The position numbers and the translations under genes are program-made. From NCBI GenBank assembly GCA_020024115.1, contig JAHHUF010000006.1, positions 1-35,482 of the forward strand: a DNA stretch of 35,482 nt, given 5' to 3'. The notes beneath the pieces were generated by a model. That model saw only the letters and a program-made list of their open reading frames with translations. It had not been told where the DNA came from and ran no database searches. The DNA comes from Anaerofilum sp. (GTDB taxonomy: Bacteria; Bacillota; Clostridia; Oscillospirales; Ruminococcaceae). Below, in pieces: positions 8,113-16,513 of this stretch; the stretch's first letter is position 1, and each line of letters starts with the position of its first letter.

Positions 8113-8565
8113 CTATCTGTTCAGTTCAGTGCGTCCTGTGGAACCAAAGCCACCCTCTCCTCTTGCAGTTTCCTGCAATGTATCAGACTGCACAAAGGAA
8201 ACCGCCGCCACTGGCATAATTGCCAGCTGTGCAATCCGTTCCTCCGGCAAAACGGTATATTCCGAACAGGACAGATTGATTAAACCCACCTTAATTTCTC
8301 CCCGATAATCCGAATCAATCACACCCACACCATTGGCAAGACTGATTCCATATTTTACCCCCAAACTGCTGCGTGCAAACAGCAGTCCCACATAGCCTTG
8401 CGGAATTTCCACACCGATTCCGGTAGGAACCATCACTCGTTGATTGGGCTGAATGACAATTTCATTTTCGGCACAAACAGCACACAAATCCGCTGCTGCT
8501 GCACCTGCTGAGCCGTAAACAGGCTCTTTTGCTTTGTCCGAAAACTTTTTGAACCGTACTTCCAT
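8113..8565 (-). CDS. dut: dUTP diphosphatase (trimeric dUTPase)
   Basis: Hydrolyses dUTP to dUMP and diphosphate, keeping uracil out of DNA and feeding dTMP synthesis. The 150-residue protein has the trimeric dUTPase motifs in order: AAAADLCA, RSSLGVKYG, NGVGVIDSDYRGEIKV (catalytic Asp and uracil hairpin), RIAQLAIMPV, and the C-terminal RGEGGFGSTGR lid. The start is ATG 8565, backed by AAAGGA nine bases upstream; the 20 extra residues open upstream enter the hairpin repeat and are not typical of the family. It leads the dut-DUF4321-maf group. No clear promoter is seen, because the repeat at 8584-8743 occupies the upstream region. Confidence 0.95.
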   Translation of the reverse strand: MEVRFKKFSDKAKEPVYGSAGAAAADLCAVCAENEIVIQPNQRVMVPTGIGVEIPQGYVGLLFARSSLGVKYGISLANGVGVIDSDYRGEIKVGLINLSCSEYTVLPEERIAQLAIMPVAAVSFVQSDTLQETARGEGGFGSTGRTELNR

Positions 8566-8583
8566 GCTGTTTTTCCTTTCTCT

Positions 8584-8743
8584 AGGGCGTATCTGGAAAG
8601 TAAGAAATTGACAATTTTTTCGCAATGAGCAAGCAGACGCAATCCAAAAAACGCAGGAATCCTAACTGGATTCCAAGGATTTTTAACATAGCGATACTGC
8701 TCATTGCAGAAAAAGAAAACTTTCGACTTTTCAGATAGCCCCT
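8584..8743. repeat. Hairpin-forming interspersed repeat, copy A
   Basis: A 160-base element between the U32 gene and dut. Its ends are imperfect inverted repeats of 17 bases (8584-8600 and 8727-8743). Pairing continues inward through a CAATGAGCA-type block on both sides, so the whole element can fold into one long hairpin. At the centre a 7-base-pair hairpin (8656-8662/8668-8674) followed on the minus strand by TGCG and six T looks like an intrinsic terminator. Copy B is at 17467-17620. It is too short to code for anything and resembles a MITE or a REP-like element. Confidence 0.75.
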
Positions 8744-8754
8744 AAAACAAACTG

Positions 8755-10785
8755 TTACTCTGTCCCTTTAAAATACAAACCACGGGTCAAATCACCATCA
8801 AAGGGTGATTTTTTTGTATAAAGCTGCACCACTTTTTCTACCCGTTCGGGAGATTCGATTGTAAAGTAGAGCACTTCATAATCACAGTTCAATGCGGTGG
8901 GCTTATCGCCCAAATACAGAGGAACAGGGTTGAACACTGTTCTCACACCCAAACCACATCGAACAGGAAACTTTTTATTTTTTCGGTCGGTCAGTTCCCC
9001 ACGCTTAGGGCAGCCTGCACAGGAGCGAATGTTGTGTATTGGGCAAGCACGGGTAAGCATCAAAGGCAAATGTCCATATCCAATTGCACCAATTGGCACT
9101 TTGGGGGCAATTTTGCTCATTTGTTCTGCAGACACTTCGGGCAGTACCGTAATTGCCTTTGCTCCCAGTTGAGCTGCTTTTTCCGCTGCTGCTTGATTGG
9201 TGACATTGATGCCGAACCCTACAAAAACAGGCAGCTTTTTACACAATGCAAAATGTGCCAGATTGTTTGCCTCAAACCCTGCAAACCCAGCCTGTTCTGC
9301 CTGTGCAATTCGCTTTGCAGTATCTTCTTCCACCGCCCCAAACATGGCACGGGGCAGTTCTAAAATTGTTTTGGGACGCAAATTCTGCGGAATTTTTTCT
9401 GCTTGAGAAATTGGCAGAATGATTTTTGAAAATTTGCCGATATATTCTGTTGGGATTTGCTCTGCTGCTGCAAATCTTGCCCAGATTTGTTTTTGTTCCG
9501 GTATTTTATGTGTAGCTTCTGTCAAGTATATGGGTAAAAATGCCCATGGTTTCACTGTACTGCGCTTTTCCAGCAATTGCTCCAACACTGTACGGCGTGC
9601 CTCGTTCAGTGCATTGGCTGGCAGATACCACTGTCCATCGCTTTGCAAAGAAATAGTGCGGGCAACAAAGGGGGTTCCCCCTGTTTTGGACAGGCATCGC
9701 TCCACTGCGGCAGTTTGGTCTTTTTGAGCAGGTTCGGGAGTCTGTTCCAAATACACAATAACAGTATTCTCTCCGTCTGTGCATTTTAGTTTTGCACCTT
9801 CCTGCTCAACGGTCAAGGTCATATCCACCGCAACACGGGGAAACTCTCTGCGATAGGCTTCTCTTGCCTGAGGCAGTGCCTTTTTTGTGATGGCTGTATC
9901 TGCTTGTGTACGCACACCAAACATATCGCCATCTCGTTTTCCAGTCAGATAGGCGTCAGTAAAACCTGAACGGGAAAACACTCCTCGCACCAAATCTTCA
10001 TCGTATGCCTTTCCCTCTCGTGCTTGACGGCAAGCGGTGACAGTTGCAGCAACATATTCCGGTGTACGCAGTCTTCCCTCAATCTTGGCACTACAAACAC
10101 CTGCCTGCTGCATTTCCTGCAAATGACCAATCAAAGACATATCCTTCAAAGACAAATGTGCTGCTCCACTGCCATCTGCTGCAAACGGCAAACGGCATGG
10201 CCCTGCACAGCTTCCACGGTTTCCGCTTCGTCCACCCAAAAAAGCACTCATCATGCACTGTCCGCTGATGCTCATACACAAAGCCCCATGCACAAAGCAC
10301 TCCACTTCAATGCCGCAGTTTTTTGCAATATGGCGAATTTCCTCCAGTGTCAGTTCTCTGCCCAAAATCACACGGGAAAAGCCCATTTCTGCCAACTGTC
10401 TTGCACCTGCAAGGGTGTGAATACTCATTTGTGTGCTGCCATGCAGAGGAATATCGGGTGCACAGCGATGTACAATTTCAGCAACACCCAAATCCTGCAC
10501 AATCACTGCATCAACACCGGCTTTGGTTGCTGCTTCGATGCTCTGTTCCAATTCAGTCAGTTCATGGCTGTAAATTGTTGTATTGATTGCAACATACACT
10601 TTCACTTTTCGGGCATGACAAAAACCCACTGCCTCTTTTAAAGCAGCAGGGGTAAAATTGCCTGCACTGCGGCGAGCACTGAAGGATGTCAACCCCAGGT
10701 AAACCGCATCTGCCCCACTGAACACAGCGGCACGTAGCATTTCTTCATTTCCGGCAGGGGCAAGAATTTCACAAAAGCTGCTCAT
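8755..10785 (-). CDS. U32 family protein with DUF3656, RlhA-like
   Basis: The 676-residue protein has an N-terminal U32 domain (about 1-300) with the signature ECFVHGALCMSISGQC followed by GNRGSCAGPCR, then a DUF3656-like middle and a third region that ends in cysteine-rich motifs (ACPIHNIRSCAGCPKRGE). This architecture matches E. coli RlhA, which hydroxylates C2501 of 23S rRNA. U32 proteins are called peptidases from older collagenase work, but many are iron-sulfur RNA- or cofactor-hydroxylating enzymes, and the conserved cysteines here fit that. It overlaps the zapA stop by four bases (ATGA), giving translational coupling. Family confident; RNA-hydroxylase role inferred. Confidence 0.85.
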   Translation of the reverse strand: MSSFCEILAPAGNEEMLRAAVFSGADAVYLGLTSFSARRSAGNFTPAALKEAVGFCHARKVKVYVAINTTIYSHELTELEQSIEAATKAGVDAVIVQDLGVAEIVHRCAPDIPLHGSTQMSIHTLAGARQLAEMGFSRVILGRELTLEEIRHIAKNCGIEVECFVHGALCMSISGQCMMSAFLGGRSGNRGSCAGPCRLPFAADGSGAAHLSLKDMSLIGHLQEMQQAGVCSAKIEGRLRTPEYVAATVTACRQAREGKAYDEDLVRGVFSRSGFTDAYLTGKRDGDMFGVRTQADTAITKKALPQAREAYRREFPRVAVDMTLTVEQEGAKLKCTDGENTVIVYLEQTPEPAQKDQTAAVERCLSKTGGTPFVARTISLQSDGQWYLPANALNEARRTVLEQLLEKRSTVKPWAFLPIYLTEATHKIPEQKQIWARFAAAEQIPTEYIGKFSKIILPISQAEKIPQNLRPKTILELPRAMFGAVEEDTAKRIAQAEQAGFAGFEANNLAHFALCKKLPVFVGFGINVTNQAAAEKAAQLGAKAITVLPEVSAEQMSKIAPKVPIGAIGYGHLPLMLTRACPIHNIRSCAGCPKRGELTDRKNKKFPVRCGLGVRTVFNPVPLYLGDKPTALNCDYEVLYFTIESPERVEKVVQLYTKKSPFDGDLTRGLYFKGTE

Positions 10786-11204
10786 TCTTCCTCGTTCTCC
10801 TGCTCGTCGGTTTCCACTTCCACAATTTCTGCCTCAATGTGTTCAATCTCTGTTTCCTGTTCATTTTGTGGGCTTTGCAGGCTTTCCATTTCACGCTTGA
10901 GCCGCTCCAACTCACGGCGTGCTTCTTCGGCTGCCATTTTTGCTTTTGCAGCATCTTCTAAATAATCTTTGATTTGCGCACGCATATTTTCTGCACCGGA
11001 AGTTGCTTTTTGCCACTCGTCCAAATATTCCAGAGCACACAGCACCGCAGCGGTGGTGACACTGGCAGAAGGATTATTGGACAAAACTTCATTCATATTC
11101 TTGTCCAATCTCTCAGCAAGTTCGGTTACATAAGGCTCTGTATCTGTTGAAGACACTACATAGGTAGCGCCACAAATTTCCAATCGAATTTTATTTGCAG
11201 GCAT
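10782..11204 (-). CDS. zapA: Cell division protein ZapA
   Basis: A small FtsZ-bundling protein recruited early to the division ring. The 140-residue protein has the ZapA fold at residues 1-90 (KIRLEICGATYVVSS, then AERLDKNMNEVL and AAVLCALEYLDEW). A long charged coiled coil (about 75-110) and a very acidic Glu-rich tail extend it beyond the usual 85-110 residues. An AGAGGA site precedes ATG 11204. A minus-strand TATAAT (11264-11269) is in promoter position, with only a weak -35. In many Bacillota zapA lies directly before a U32 gene, as here, and the four-base overlap supports one operon. Confidence 0.88.
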   Translation of the reverse strand: MPANKIRLEICGATYVVSSTDTEPYVTELAERLDKNMNEVLSNNPSASVTTAAVLCALEYLDEWQKATSGAENMRAQIKDYLEDAAKAKMAAEEARRELERLKREMESLQSPQNEQETEIEHIEAEIVEVETDEQENEEE

Positions 11205-11263
11205 CTGAATAATCCTCTTTTCTCAATTTATTGCTTAATTACACAAATTCAGCCGTAAACTTT

Positions 11264-11269
11264 ATTATA
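11264..11269 (-). promoter_or_regulatory. Probable -10 box of the zapA promoter
   Basis: TATAAT on the minus strand, 60 bases before the zapA start. The -35 candidate 17 bases further up (TTTTTC) is poor, so the assignment is tentative. Confidence 0.45.
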
Positions 11270-11379
11270 ATGGATATACAACAAAAGAAAAAGTGCTTTT
11301 TGAAAATATTTGTTTTCAAACTTTTTTCTTGATAAACCATTCACTTTTTCTTCTGAATGAGAAAATATGGGATTTTTTC

Positions 11380-11409
11380 TTGAAAAGATTGAATCGAAAG
11401 TGTTATAAT
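11380..11409 (+). promoter_or_regulatory. Sigma-A-type promoter of glgP
   Basis: TTGAAA (11380-11385), an 18-base spacer and TATAAT (11404-11409). The leader is about 145 bases and contains two inverted repeats: arms 11411-11418/11463-11470 and a tight 11-base-pair hairpin at 11485-11508. Confidence 0.7.
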
Positions 11410-11484
11410 ACAAGAAATTCTCTATATTTTTTGAAATCAAGATTCTATTGTATCAAACATAGTATTTCTTGATGATATGCTTTT

Positions 11485-11508
11485 GACTGAATTTTTCAAA
11501 ATTCGGTC
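11485..11508 (+). promoter_or_regulatory. Hairpin in the glgP leader
   Basis: GACTGAATTTT pairs with AAAATTCGGTC (one G-U pair) around a two-base loop; opening the last pairs gives a natural tetraloop. No T run follows, so it is not a terminator. It may be an mRNA stability or regulatory element. Confidence 0.35.
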
Positions 11509-11560
11509 TGTATCCATTATCAAGGCGTGTATTCTAAATTTGAATGAGGAGTTGAGTTTT

Positions 11561-13972
11561 TTGAGCAACACACAGTACAGTAAAAAAGAATTTGAAAAAA
11601 TGTTGGCAGACACTCTTTACAAAGAGTTTGCTGTGGATTTTCTCACCGCAACTGCTGACCAAATTTATCGTGCCATGGCATTGGTTTGCCGCCGTTTACT
11701 AAGCAGCCGCCACAAAAAATTTATGAGCCGTACCTATGGTTCAAACTCCAAGCAGATTTACTATTTATGTATGGAATTTTTGATGGGGCGCAGCCTGAAA
11801 ACCAATTTGTTCAATCTGGGTTTGAACGAAGTTGCTGAACAGGTTTTGGTTGACCATGAGTTCAAACTGGAAAGTTTGTATGAGTTGGAGCCGGATGCCG
11901 GTTTGGGCAATGGTGGTTTAGGCAGACTGGCTGCCTGTTATCTGGATGGTGCCGCAACCGATGCACTTCCTATGACTGGATATTCCATTTTGTATGAGTA
12001 TGGTATTTTCCGCCAAAGAATCGTGGATGGCTGGCAGCAGGAACGGGCTGACAACTGGCTGCCCGGTGGTGGTGTATGGCTGAAAAGCCACCCAGACCAA
12101 TCCATCGAAGTAAAATTTGATGGTGAAGTTGTGGAAAACTGGGAAAATGGTTTCCACTATACCAAGCATCAAAATTATAACAGTGTTATTGCTGTTCCCA
12201 GTGATATGTATGTGTCCGGCTATGATTCCAAAGGTGTTTCCAAGCTGCGTTTATGGCAGGCAAAAGCCCCAGGCTTTGATATGGACAGCTTCAATGGCGG
12301 TGACTACGGTTCTGCTTTGCACAAAAATGCTTCGGCAGAGTTAATCAGCAAAATTCTATACCCCAACGATAACCATACCGAGGGCAAAATTTTGCGTTTG
12401 CGTCAGCAGTATTTCCTGTCTGCGGCTTCTGTGGGTGACATCGTCCATAACCATTTGGCACAATATGGCACAATGGACAATCTGCCTGATAAAATCGCAA
12501 TCCACATCAATGACACTCACCCAACTCTCGCTATCCCTGAGCTGATGCGCATTTTGCTGGACGACTGCGGTTATAGCTGGGAAAAGGCATTTGACATCAC
12601 CAGCCGCACCTTTGCCTATACCAACCACACTGTTATGAGTGAAGCTTTGGAAAAATGGAACGAGGATATGTTCCGCAAAACCTTGCCTCGTATTTATTCC
12701 ATCATCTGCGAGCTGAACCGCCGCTGCCGTGCTGATTTTGAGAAAAAATTCCCCGGCGACCAAGGCAAAGTGGATTATATGGCAATTTTGGGAGAAGGTC
12801 AGGTTCGCATGGCAAACATTTGTTGCTATGTCTGCCATTCTATCAATGGTGTTTCCAAGCTGCACAGCGAAATTATCAAAGAGAGCGTTTTCCATGACTA
12901 TTTCCTGTACAGCCCACAAAAGTTCACCAATGTTACCAATGGTATCGCATATCGCCGCTGGCTGCTTGCCTCCAACCCTGCTTTAACCAATCTGCTGACC
13001 AGCACCATTGGTGATGGCTTCAAAAAAGACGCAAGCAAACTGAAAGAATTTGAAAAATACAAAGATGATTCTTCTGTTTTGGATGCTTTGGCAAAAGCAA
13101 AGTTGGAAAACAAAGAGCGCTTTGCTGCACATCTGCAAAAGACCACCGGACAAATCATCAATCCAAACTCTGTATTTGATGTTCAGGTAAAGCGTATGCA
13201 TGAGTACAAGCGTCAGCATTTGAACGCACTGAACATTGCAGCACAGTATTTGTATTTGAAAAACAACCCCAATGCAGACTTCCTGCCAAAAACTTATATC
13301 TTTGGTGCAAAAGCTGCACCAGGATATTATATGGCAAAACAAATGATTCGCTTGATTTGCAAGCTGGGTGCATTCATTGATGCCGACCCTGCTGTGCGTG
13401 AAAAACTGCAAATCGTTTATTTGGAAGACTACTGTGTTACCACCAGTGAACGCCTGATGCCTGCAAGCGAAGTCAGCGAACAAATCAGCCTTGCAGGAAC
13501 CGAAGCATCCGGTACCGGCAACATGAAATTCATGCTCAACGGTGCAATCACTCTCGGCACTTTGGACGGTGCAAATGTTGAAATTGCACAGGCTGCTGGC
13601 ATTGAGAACGAAATTATCTTTGGTATGCGCACCGAAGAAGTGAACCATCTGCATGAACTGGGCTATCATCCCTCCAGCTTCTTGTACAATGATGATATTG
13701 CCCGTGAAGTTCTCGATTTCTTAGAGCAGGGCTTCAATGGCGACAGCTTCCACGAGGTTGTCAACAATCTGTGCACTTCTGACCACTATATGGTTTTGGC
13801 AGATTTCCAAGCCTACCGCAAAGCACAAGAAAACCTCAGCGAATTGTATCGTAATACCAAAAAATGGAATCGCATGAGCCTGATGAACATTGCCAACAGT
13901 GGTATTTTCTCAGCAGACCGTTCTGTGCATGACTATGCCCGTGATATTTGGCACACACAACCAGTTCTATAA
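11561..13972 (+). CDS. glgP: Glycogen/alpha-glucan phosphorylase (GT35)
   Basis: Releases glucose-1-phosphate from the non-reducing ends of glycogen or maltodextrin using pyridoxal phosphate. The 803-residue protein is near the normal 800-840 and carries the N-terminal block YYLCMEFLMGRSL, the region PDAGLGNGGLGRLAACYLD, and the PLP site EASGTGNMKFMLNGA with Schiff-base Lys656. Start: TTG 11561 with GAGGAG nine bases upstream; the frame is open further up to a TTG-rich stretch, but those 28 codons overlap the leader hairpin. It is followed after 79 bases by a GH13 gene, forming a glucan-degradation pair. Confidence 0.95.
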   Translation: MSNTQYSKKEFEKMLADTLYKEFAVDFLTATADQIYRAMALVCRRLLSSRHKKFMSRTYGSNSKQIYYLCMEFLMGRSLKTNLFNLGLNEVAEQVLVDHEFKLESLYELEPDAGLGNGGLGRLAACYLDGAATDALPMTGYSILYEYGIFRQRIVDGWQQERADNWLPGGGVWLKSHPDQSIEVKFDGEVVENWENGFHYTKHQNYNSVIAVPSDMYVSGYDSKGVSKLRLWQAKAPGFDMDSFNGGDYGSALHKNASAELISKILYPNDNHTEGKILRLRQQYFLSAASVGDIVHNHLAQYGTMDNLPDKIAIHINDTHPTLAIPELMRILLDDCGYSWEKAFDITSRTFAYTNHTVMSEALEKWNEDMFRKTLPRIYSIICELNRRCRADFEKKFPGDQGKVDYMAILGEGQVRMANICCYVCHSINGVSKLHSEIIKESVFHDYFLYSPQKFTNVTNGIAYRRWLLASNPALTNLLTSTIGDGFKKDASKLKEFEKYKDDSSVLDALAKAKLENKERFAAHLQKTTGQIINPNSVFDVQVKRMHEYKRQHLNALNIAAQYLYLKNNPNADFLPKTYIFGAKAAPGYYMAKQMIRLICKLGAFIDADPAVREKLQIVYLEDYCVTTSERLMPASEVSEQISLAGTEASGTGNMKFMLNGAITLGTLDGANVEIAQAAGIENEIIFGMRTEEVNHLHELGYHPSSFLYNDDIAREVLDFLEQGFNGDSFHEVVNNLCTSDHYMVLADFQAYRKAQENLSELYRNTKKWNRMSLMNIANSGIFSADRSVHDYARDIWHTQPVL

Positions 13973-13992
13973 ACAAGTTAAAATGCGTAATT

Positions 13993-14023
13993 TATGCACA
14001 GGGAATCTTTTTCCCTGTGCATA
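13993..14023 (+). terminator. Strong hairpin between glgP and the GH13 gene
   Basis: A perfect 13-base-pair stem (13993-14005 and 14011-14023) with a five-base loop. Only a short T-rich stretch follows (CTTTAT), so it may be a partial terminator or an mRNA-processing or stability hairpin setting the ratio of the two enzymes. Confidence 0.5.
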
Positions 14024-14036
14024 GCTTTATGTAAAA

Positions 14037-14054
14037 GAGGAGTGAATCATTCTG
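14037..14054 (+). promoter_or_regulatory. Ribosome binding site with no standard start codon after it
   Basis: GAGGAG (14037-14042) is a strong site, but the reading frame of the GH13 protein offers only ATC 14046, ATT 14049 and CTG 14052 after the stop at 14043. ATT is 6 bases and CTG 9 bases from the site. The GTG at 14042 is in another frame. Confidence 0.6.
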
Positions 14055-15878
14055 GAAAAACCACAGTTTTTCAACAGCCGCTTTGCTGGCTGCAAAACCC
14101 CGTTTGGTGCGGTTCGGCAAGATGAAACTGTCACCCTTACCCTTTTTGTTCCCTGTAACATAGGCATTGAACAGCCTCGGCTTGTGCTGCAAAAAGATGG
14201 CAAACCAATTGAATATCATCCCATGCAATTTTGTGGCATTGAGCAGGACAGTTGTAAATTTTCCATTTCCTTATCTTTATCTGATATTGGATTATATTTT
14301 TATTATTTTGACCTTTGGAAAAACTACACAAAAGTGTTTCGTGACCCATTCGGCAATGGTTATTTAGGCTGGGAAGACGGCAATTCTTGGCAAATGACCA
14401 TATACAGCAAAGAGTTTTCTACTCCGGATTCTTTCAAGGGTGGTGTCATTTATCAAATTTTCCCTGACCGTTTTTTTGAAGGAAAAGAAAAGACATCCAT
14501 GCCTTTTGCCGACCGCATTTATCGCACCGACAAACATGAAGAACCATACTTTTGGCCAAACGAAACCCATGAAGGCTATTTGAATATGGACTATTTCGGC
14601 GGAGATTTGGAGGGTGTACGGCAGAAACTTCCCTACCTCAAAAATTTAGGGGTCAATATTATTTATTTTAATCCTATCTTTGAAGCACATTCCAACCATC
14701 GTTATAACACTGCCGATTATATGAAAATCGACCCCGTTCTTGGCACAGAAGATGATTTTGTGCGTTTGTGCAAAGAGGCAAAAGAAGTGGGAATTTTCAT
14801 CATTTTGGATGGTGTGTTCAGCCATACAGGTTCCGACAGCCGTTATTTCAACCGTGAGAGCAGATATGGCTCAGGTGGTGCTTATCATGACCCATACAGC
14901 CCCTATCGCCATTGGTATGACTTTTCGCCCAACTATGCCTGCGGCTATCGCAGCTGGTGGGGATTTGAAACACTGCCCGAAGTAAATGAACATAACCCCA
15001 ACTATCGACAGTTTATCTGTGGCAAAAACGGTGTGATTGATTATTGGATACAGCGAGGAGCCTCGGGATTTCGGCTGGATGTTGCGGATGAATTGCCGGA
15101 TGACTTTATTGAAGAAATTCGACAGGCAATCAAACAACATGGGGATGATAAATATTTGCTGGGTGAAGTATGGGAAGATGCCACCAATAAATGGAGCTAT
15201 GGCAGCCGCCGCACCTATCTTTTGGGCAATGGGCTGGATTCTGTAATGAACTACCCATTCCGTAATGCTATATTGGACTTTTTAAAAGGTGCGGATGGAA
15301 CAGAGATTGCAGAACAAATTATGACCATCTGCGAAAATTATCCCGCACCTGCTTTGCACACACTCATGAACTTTTTATCCACCCATGACACCGAGCGTGC
15401 CATCACCTATCTGGCTGGGGAGCCTTGCAATGGGCGTGACCGCTATTGGCAAAGCAACCGCCTACTGAGCCATTATCAATATGAGTGGGGCATTTCAATG
15501 ATGCGGCTGGCATTTGTTATGATTTTCACTTTGCCTGGAATTCCCAGTATTTACTATGGGGATGAAATTGCTATGCAGGGCTATCGTGACCCTTTTAATC
15601 GTTGGTATTTTCAATGGGACTGCCCCGAAAATCGTTTAAAGCCATTGATTCAAAATCTTTCACAGCTCCGTCAGCAAAATGATGCTTTTGTGGATGGAAC
15701 AATGGAATTTGTTTCCGTAGGAAAAGACTTTCTGCATTATCGCAGAACAGGAAGAAAAAGTTGTGCTGATATTCTCATCAACCGTACACACGGAATCCAC
15801 ACTTTCTATGTAAATGGAACCCCTGTTATTGTGGGTGCTATGAGCTTCAAAACCGAAATTCATTCTAGTGATAAGTGA
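14052..15878 (+). CDS. GH13 alpha-glucan hydrolase, neopullulanase/cyclomaltodextrinase-like
   Basis: A cytoplasmic alpha-amylase-family enzyme (no signal peptide) likely to cut maltodextrins or branched glucans, working with glgP. From CTG 14052 it has 608 residues: a CBM34-like N-terminal beta domain (FFNSRFAGCKTPFGAVRQ onwards), then the catalytic barrel with VIYQIFPDRF, the region-I-like NPIFEAHSNHRYNT, DGVFSHTGSDS, nucleophile Asp343 (FRLDVADE), acid/base Glu372 (GEVWED) and Asp446 (STHDTERA). The first ATG in frame is 14184, which would delete half of the N-terminal domain, so translation probably begins at ATT 14049 or CTG 14052 behind GAGGAG. The exact subfamily is not certain. Confidence 0.88.
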   Translation: MEKPQFFNSRFAGCKTPFGAVRQDETVTLTLFVPCNIGIEQPRLVLQKDGKPIEYHPMQFCGIEQDSCKFSISLSLSDIGLYFYYFDLWKNYTKVFRDPFGNGYLGWEDGNSWQMTIYSKEFSTPDSFKGGVIYQIFPDRFFEGKEKTSMPFADRIYRTDKHEEPYFWPNETHEGYLNMDYFGGDLEGVRQKLPYLKNLGVNIIYFNPIFEAHSNHRYNTADYMKIDPVLGTEDDFVRLCKEAKEVGIFIILDGVFSHTGSDSRYFNRESRYGSGGAYHDPYSPYRHWYDFSPNYACGYRSWWGFETLPEVNEHNPNYRQFICGKNGVIDYWIQRGASGFRLDVADELPDDFIEEIRQAIKQHGDDKYLLGEVWEDATNKWSYGSRRTYLLGNGLDSVMNYPFRNAILDFLKGADGTEIAEQIMTICENYPAPALHTLMNFLSTHDTERAITYLAGEPCNGRDRYWQSNRLLSHYQYEWGISMMRLAFVMIFTLPGIPSIYYGDEIAMQGYRDPFNRWYFQWDCPENRLKPLIQNLSQLRQQNDAFVDGTMEFVSVGKDFLHYRRTGRKSCADILINRTHGIHTFYVNGTPVIVGAMSFKTEIHSSDK

Positions 15879-16015
15879 TTTTTGTTTATTTTTTAACATT
15901 TTTCAACAATTTCTGATATTTTTTTGCAAAAAAGTATTGAAATTTCTTCCTTTTCGTGATTGAATAGAGATACAAAAATATCACCGCTAAATTTTTTGAA
16001 ATGGGGGGTTTTTAG

Positions 16016-16465
16016 ATGCCTGTTTTTTCTGAAAGCACAATCATTTGGATTGCACTTACTGCATTGTTTTTCATTGTGGAGGGAGCCACCTTCAATCTGA
16101 TTTCCATCTGGTTTGCACTTGGTTCATTGGCGGCTCTAATTGCCTCTGCTATGGATGCGTCCACTGTTGTTCAACTGACTGTGTTCACAGCGGTTTCTTT
16201 CATCACTCTGCTGCTGACAAGACCGCTTGTGCGCAAAATCACTCGTCAAAAAAAAGTTGCTACTAACAGTGACCGCAACATCGGAAAAACCGCTAAGGTT
16301 CTTTCTGATATTTTTCCTGATGCTCCTGGCAGAGTCCGTTTGGATGGAGTAGACTGGGCAGCACGCTCGCAGCACACTTTGCAAGCTGGCAGCTTATGCA
16401 CTGTCTGTGCAATCGAAAGCACTACCCTTGTGGTAGAGCCACAACCTGTGACAGCACAGGAATAA
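16016..16465 (+). CDS. NfeD-like membrane protein
   Basis: A 149-residue protein with three membrane helices (about residues 8-70) and a C-terminal soluble OB-fold-like domain (residues 85-145, GKTAKVLSDIFPDAPGRVRLDGVDWAA split over two strands). This is the short NfeD form without a protease domain. Short NfeD genes are typically followed by an SPFH/stomatin gene, and the next gene, 48 bases on, is one. They are thought to act as a partner pair in membrane organisation. RBS GGGGGG precedes ATG 16016. No convincing promoter is seen in the 137 AT-rich bases before it. Confidence 0.88.
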   Translation: MPVFSESTIIWIALTALFFIVEGATFNLISIWFALGSLAALIASAMDASTVVQLTVFTAVSFITLLLTRPLVRKITRQKKVATNSDRNIGKTAKVLSDIFPDAPGRVRLDGVDWAARSQHTLQAGSLCTVCAIESTTLVVEPQPVTAQE

Positions 16466-16513
16466 TCATTTGATTTTCCTGCTGTATATTTTCTATTTTT
16501 AAGGAGAAGCATT

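Noticed and set aside
8566..8625. Longer dut N-terminus
   Set aside because: The added residues come from the edge of the hairpin repeat, while ATG 8565 has a well-spaced AAAGGA.
14184..15878. GH13 gene starting at ATG 14184
   Set aside because: The 44 codons upstream are clearly part of the N-terminal domain and are preceded by GAGGAG. The ATG itself has no ribosome binding site.
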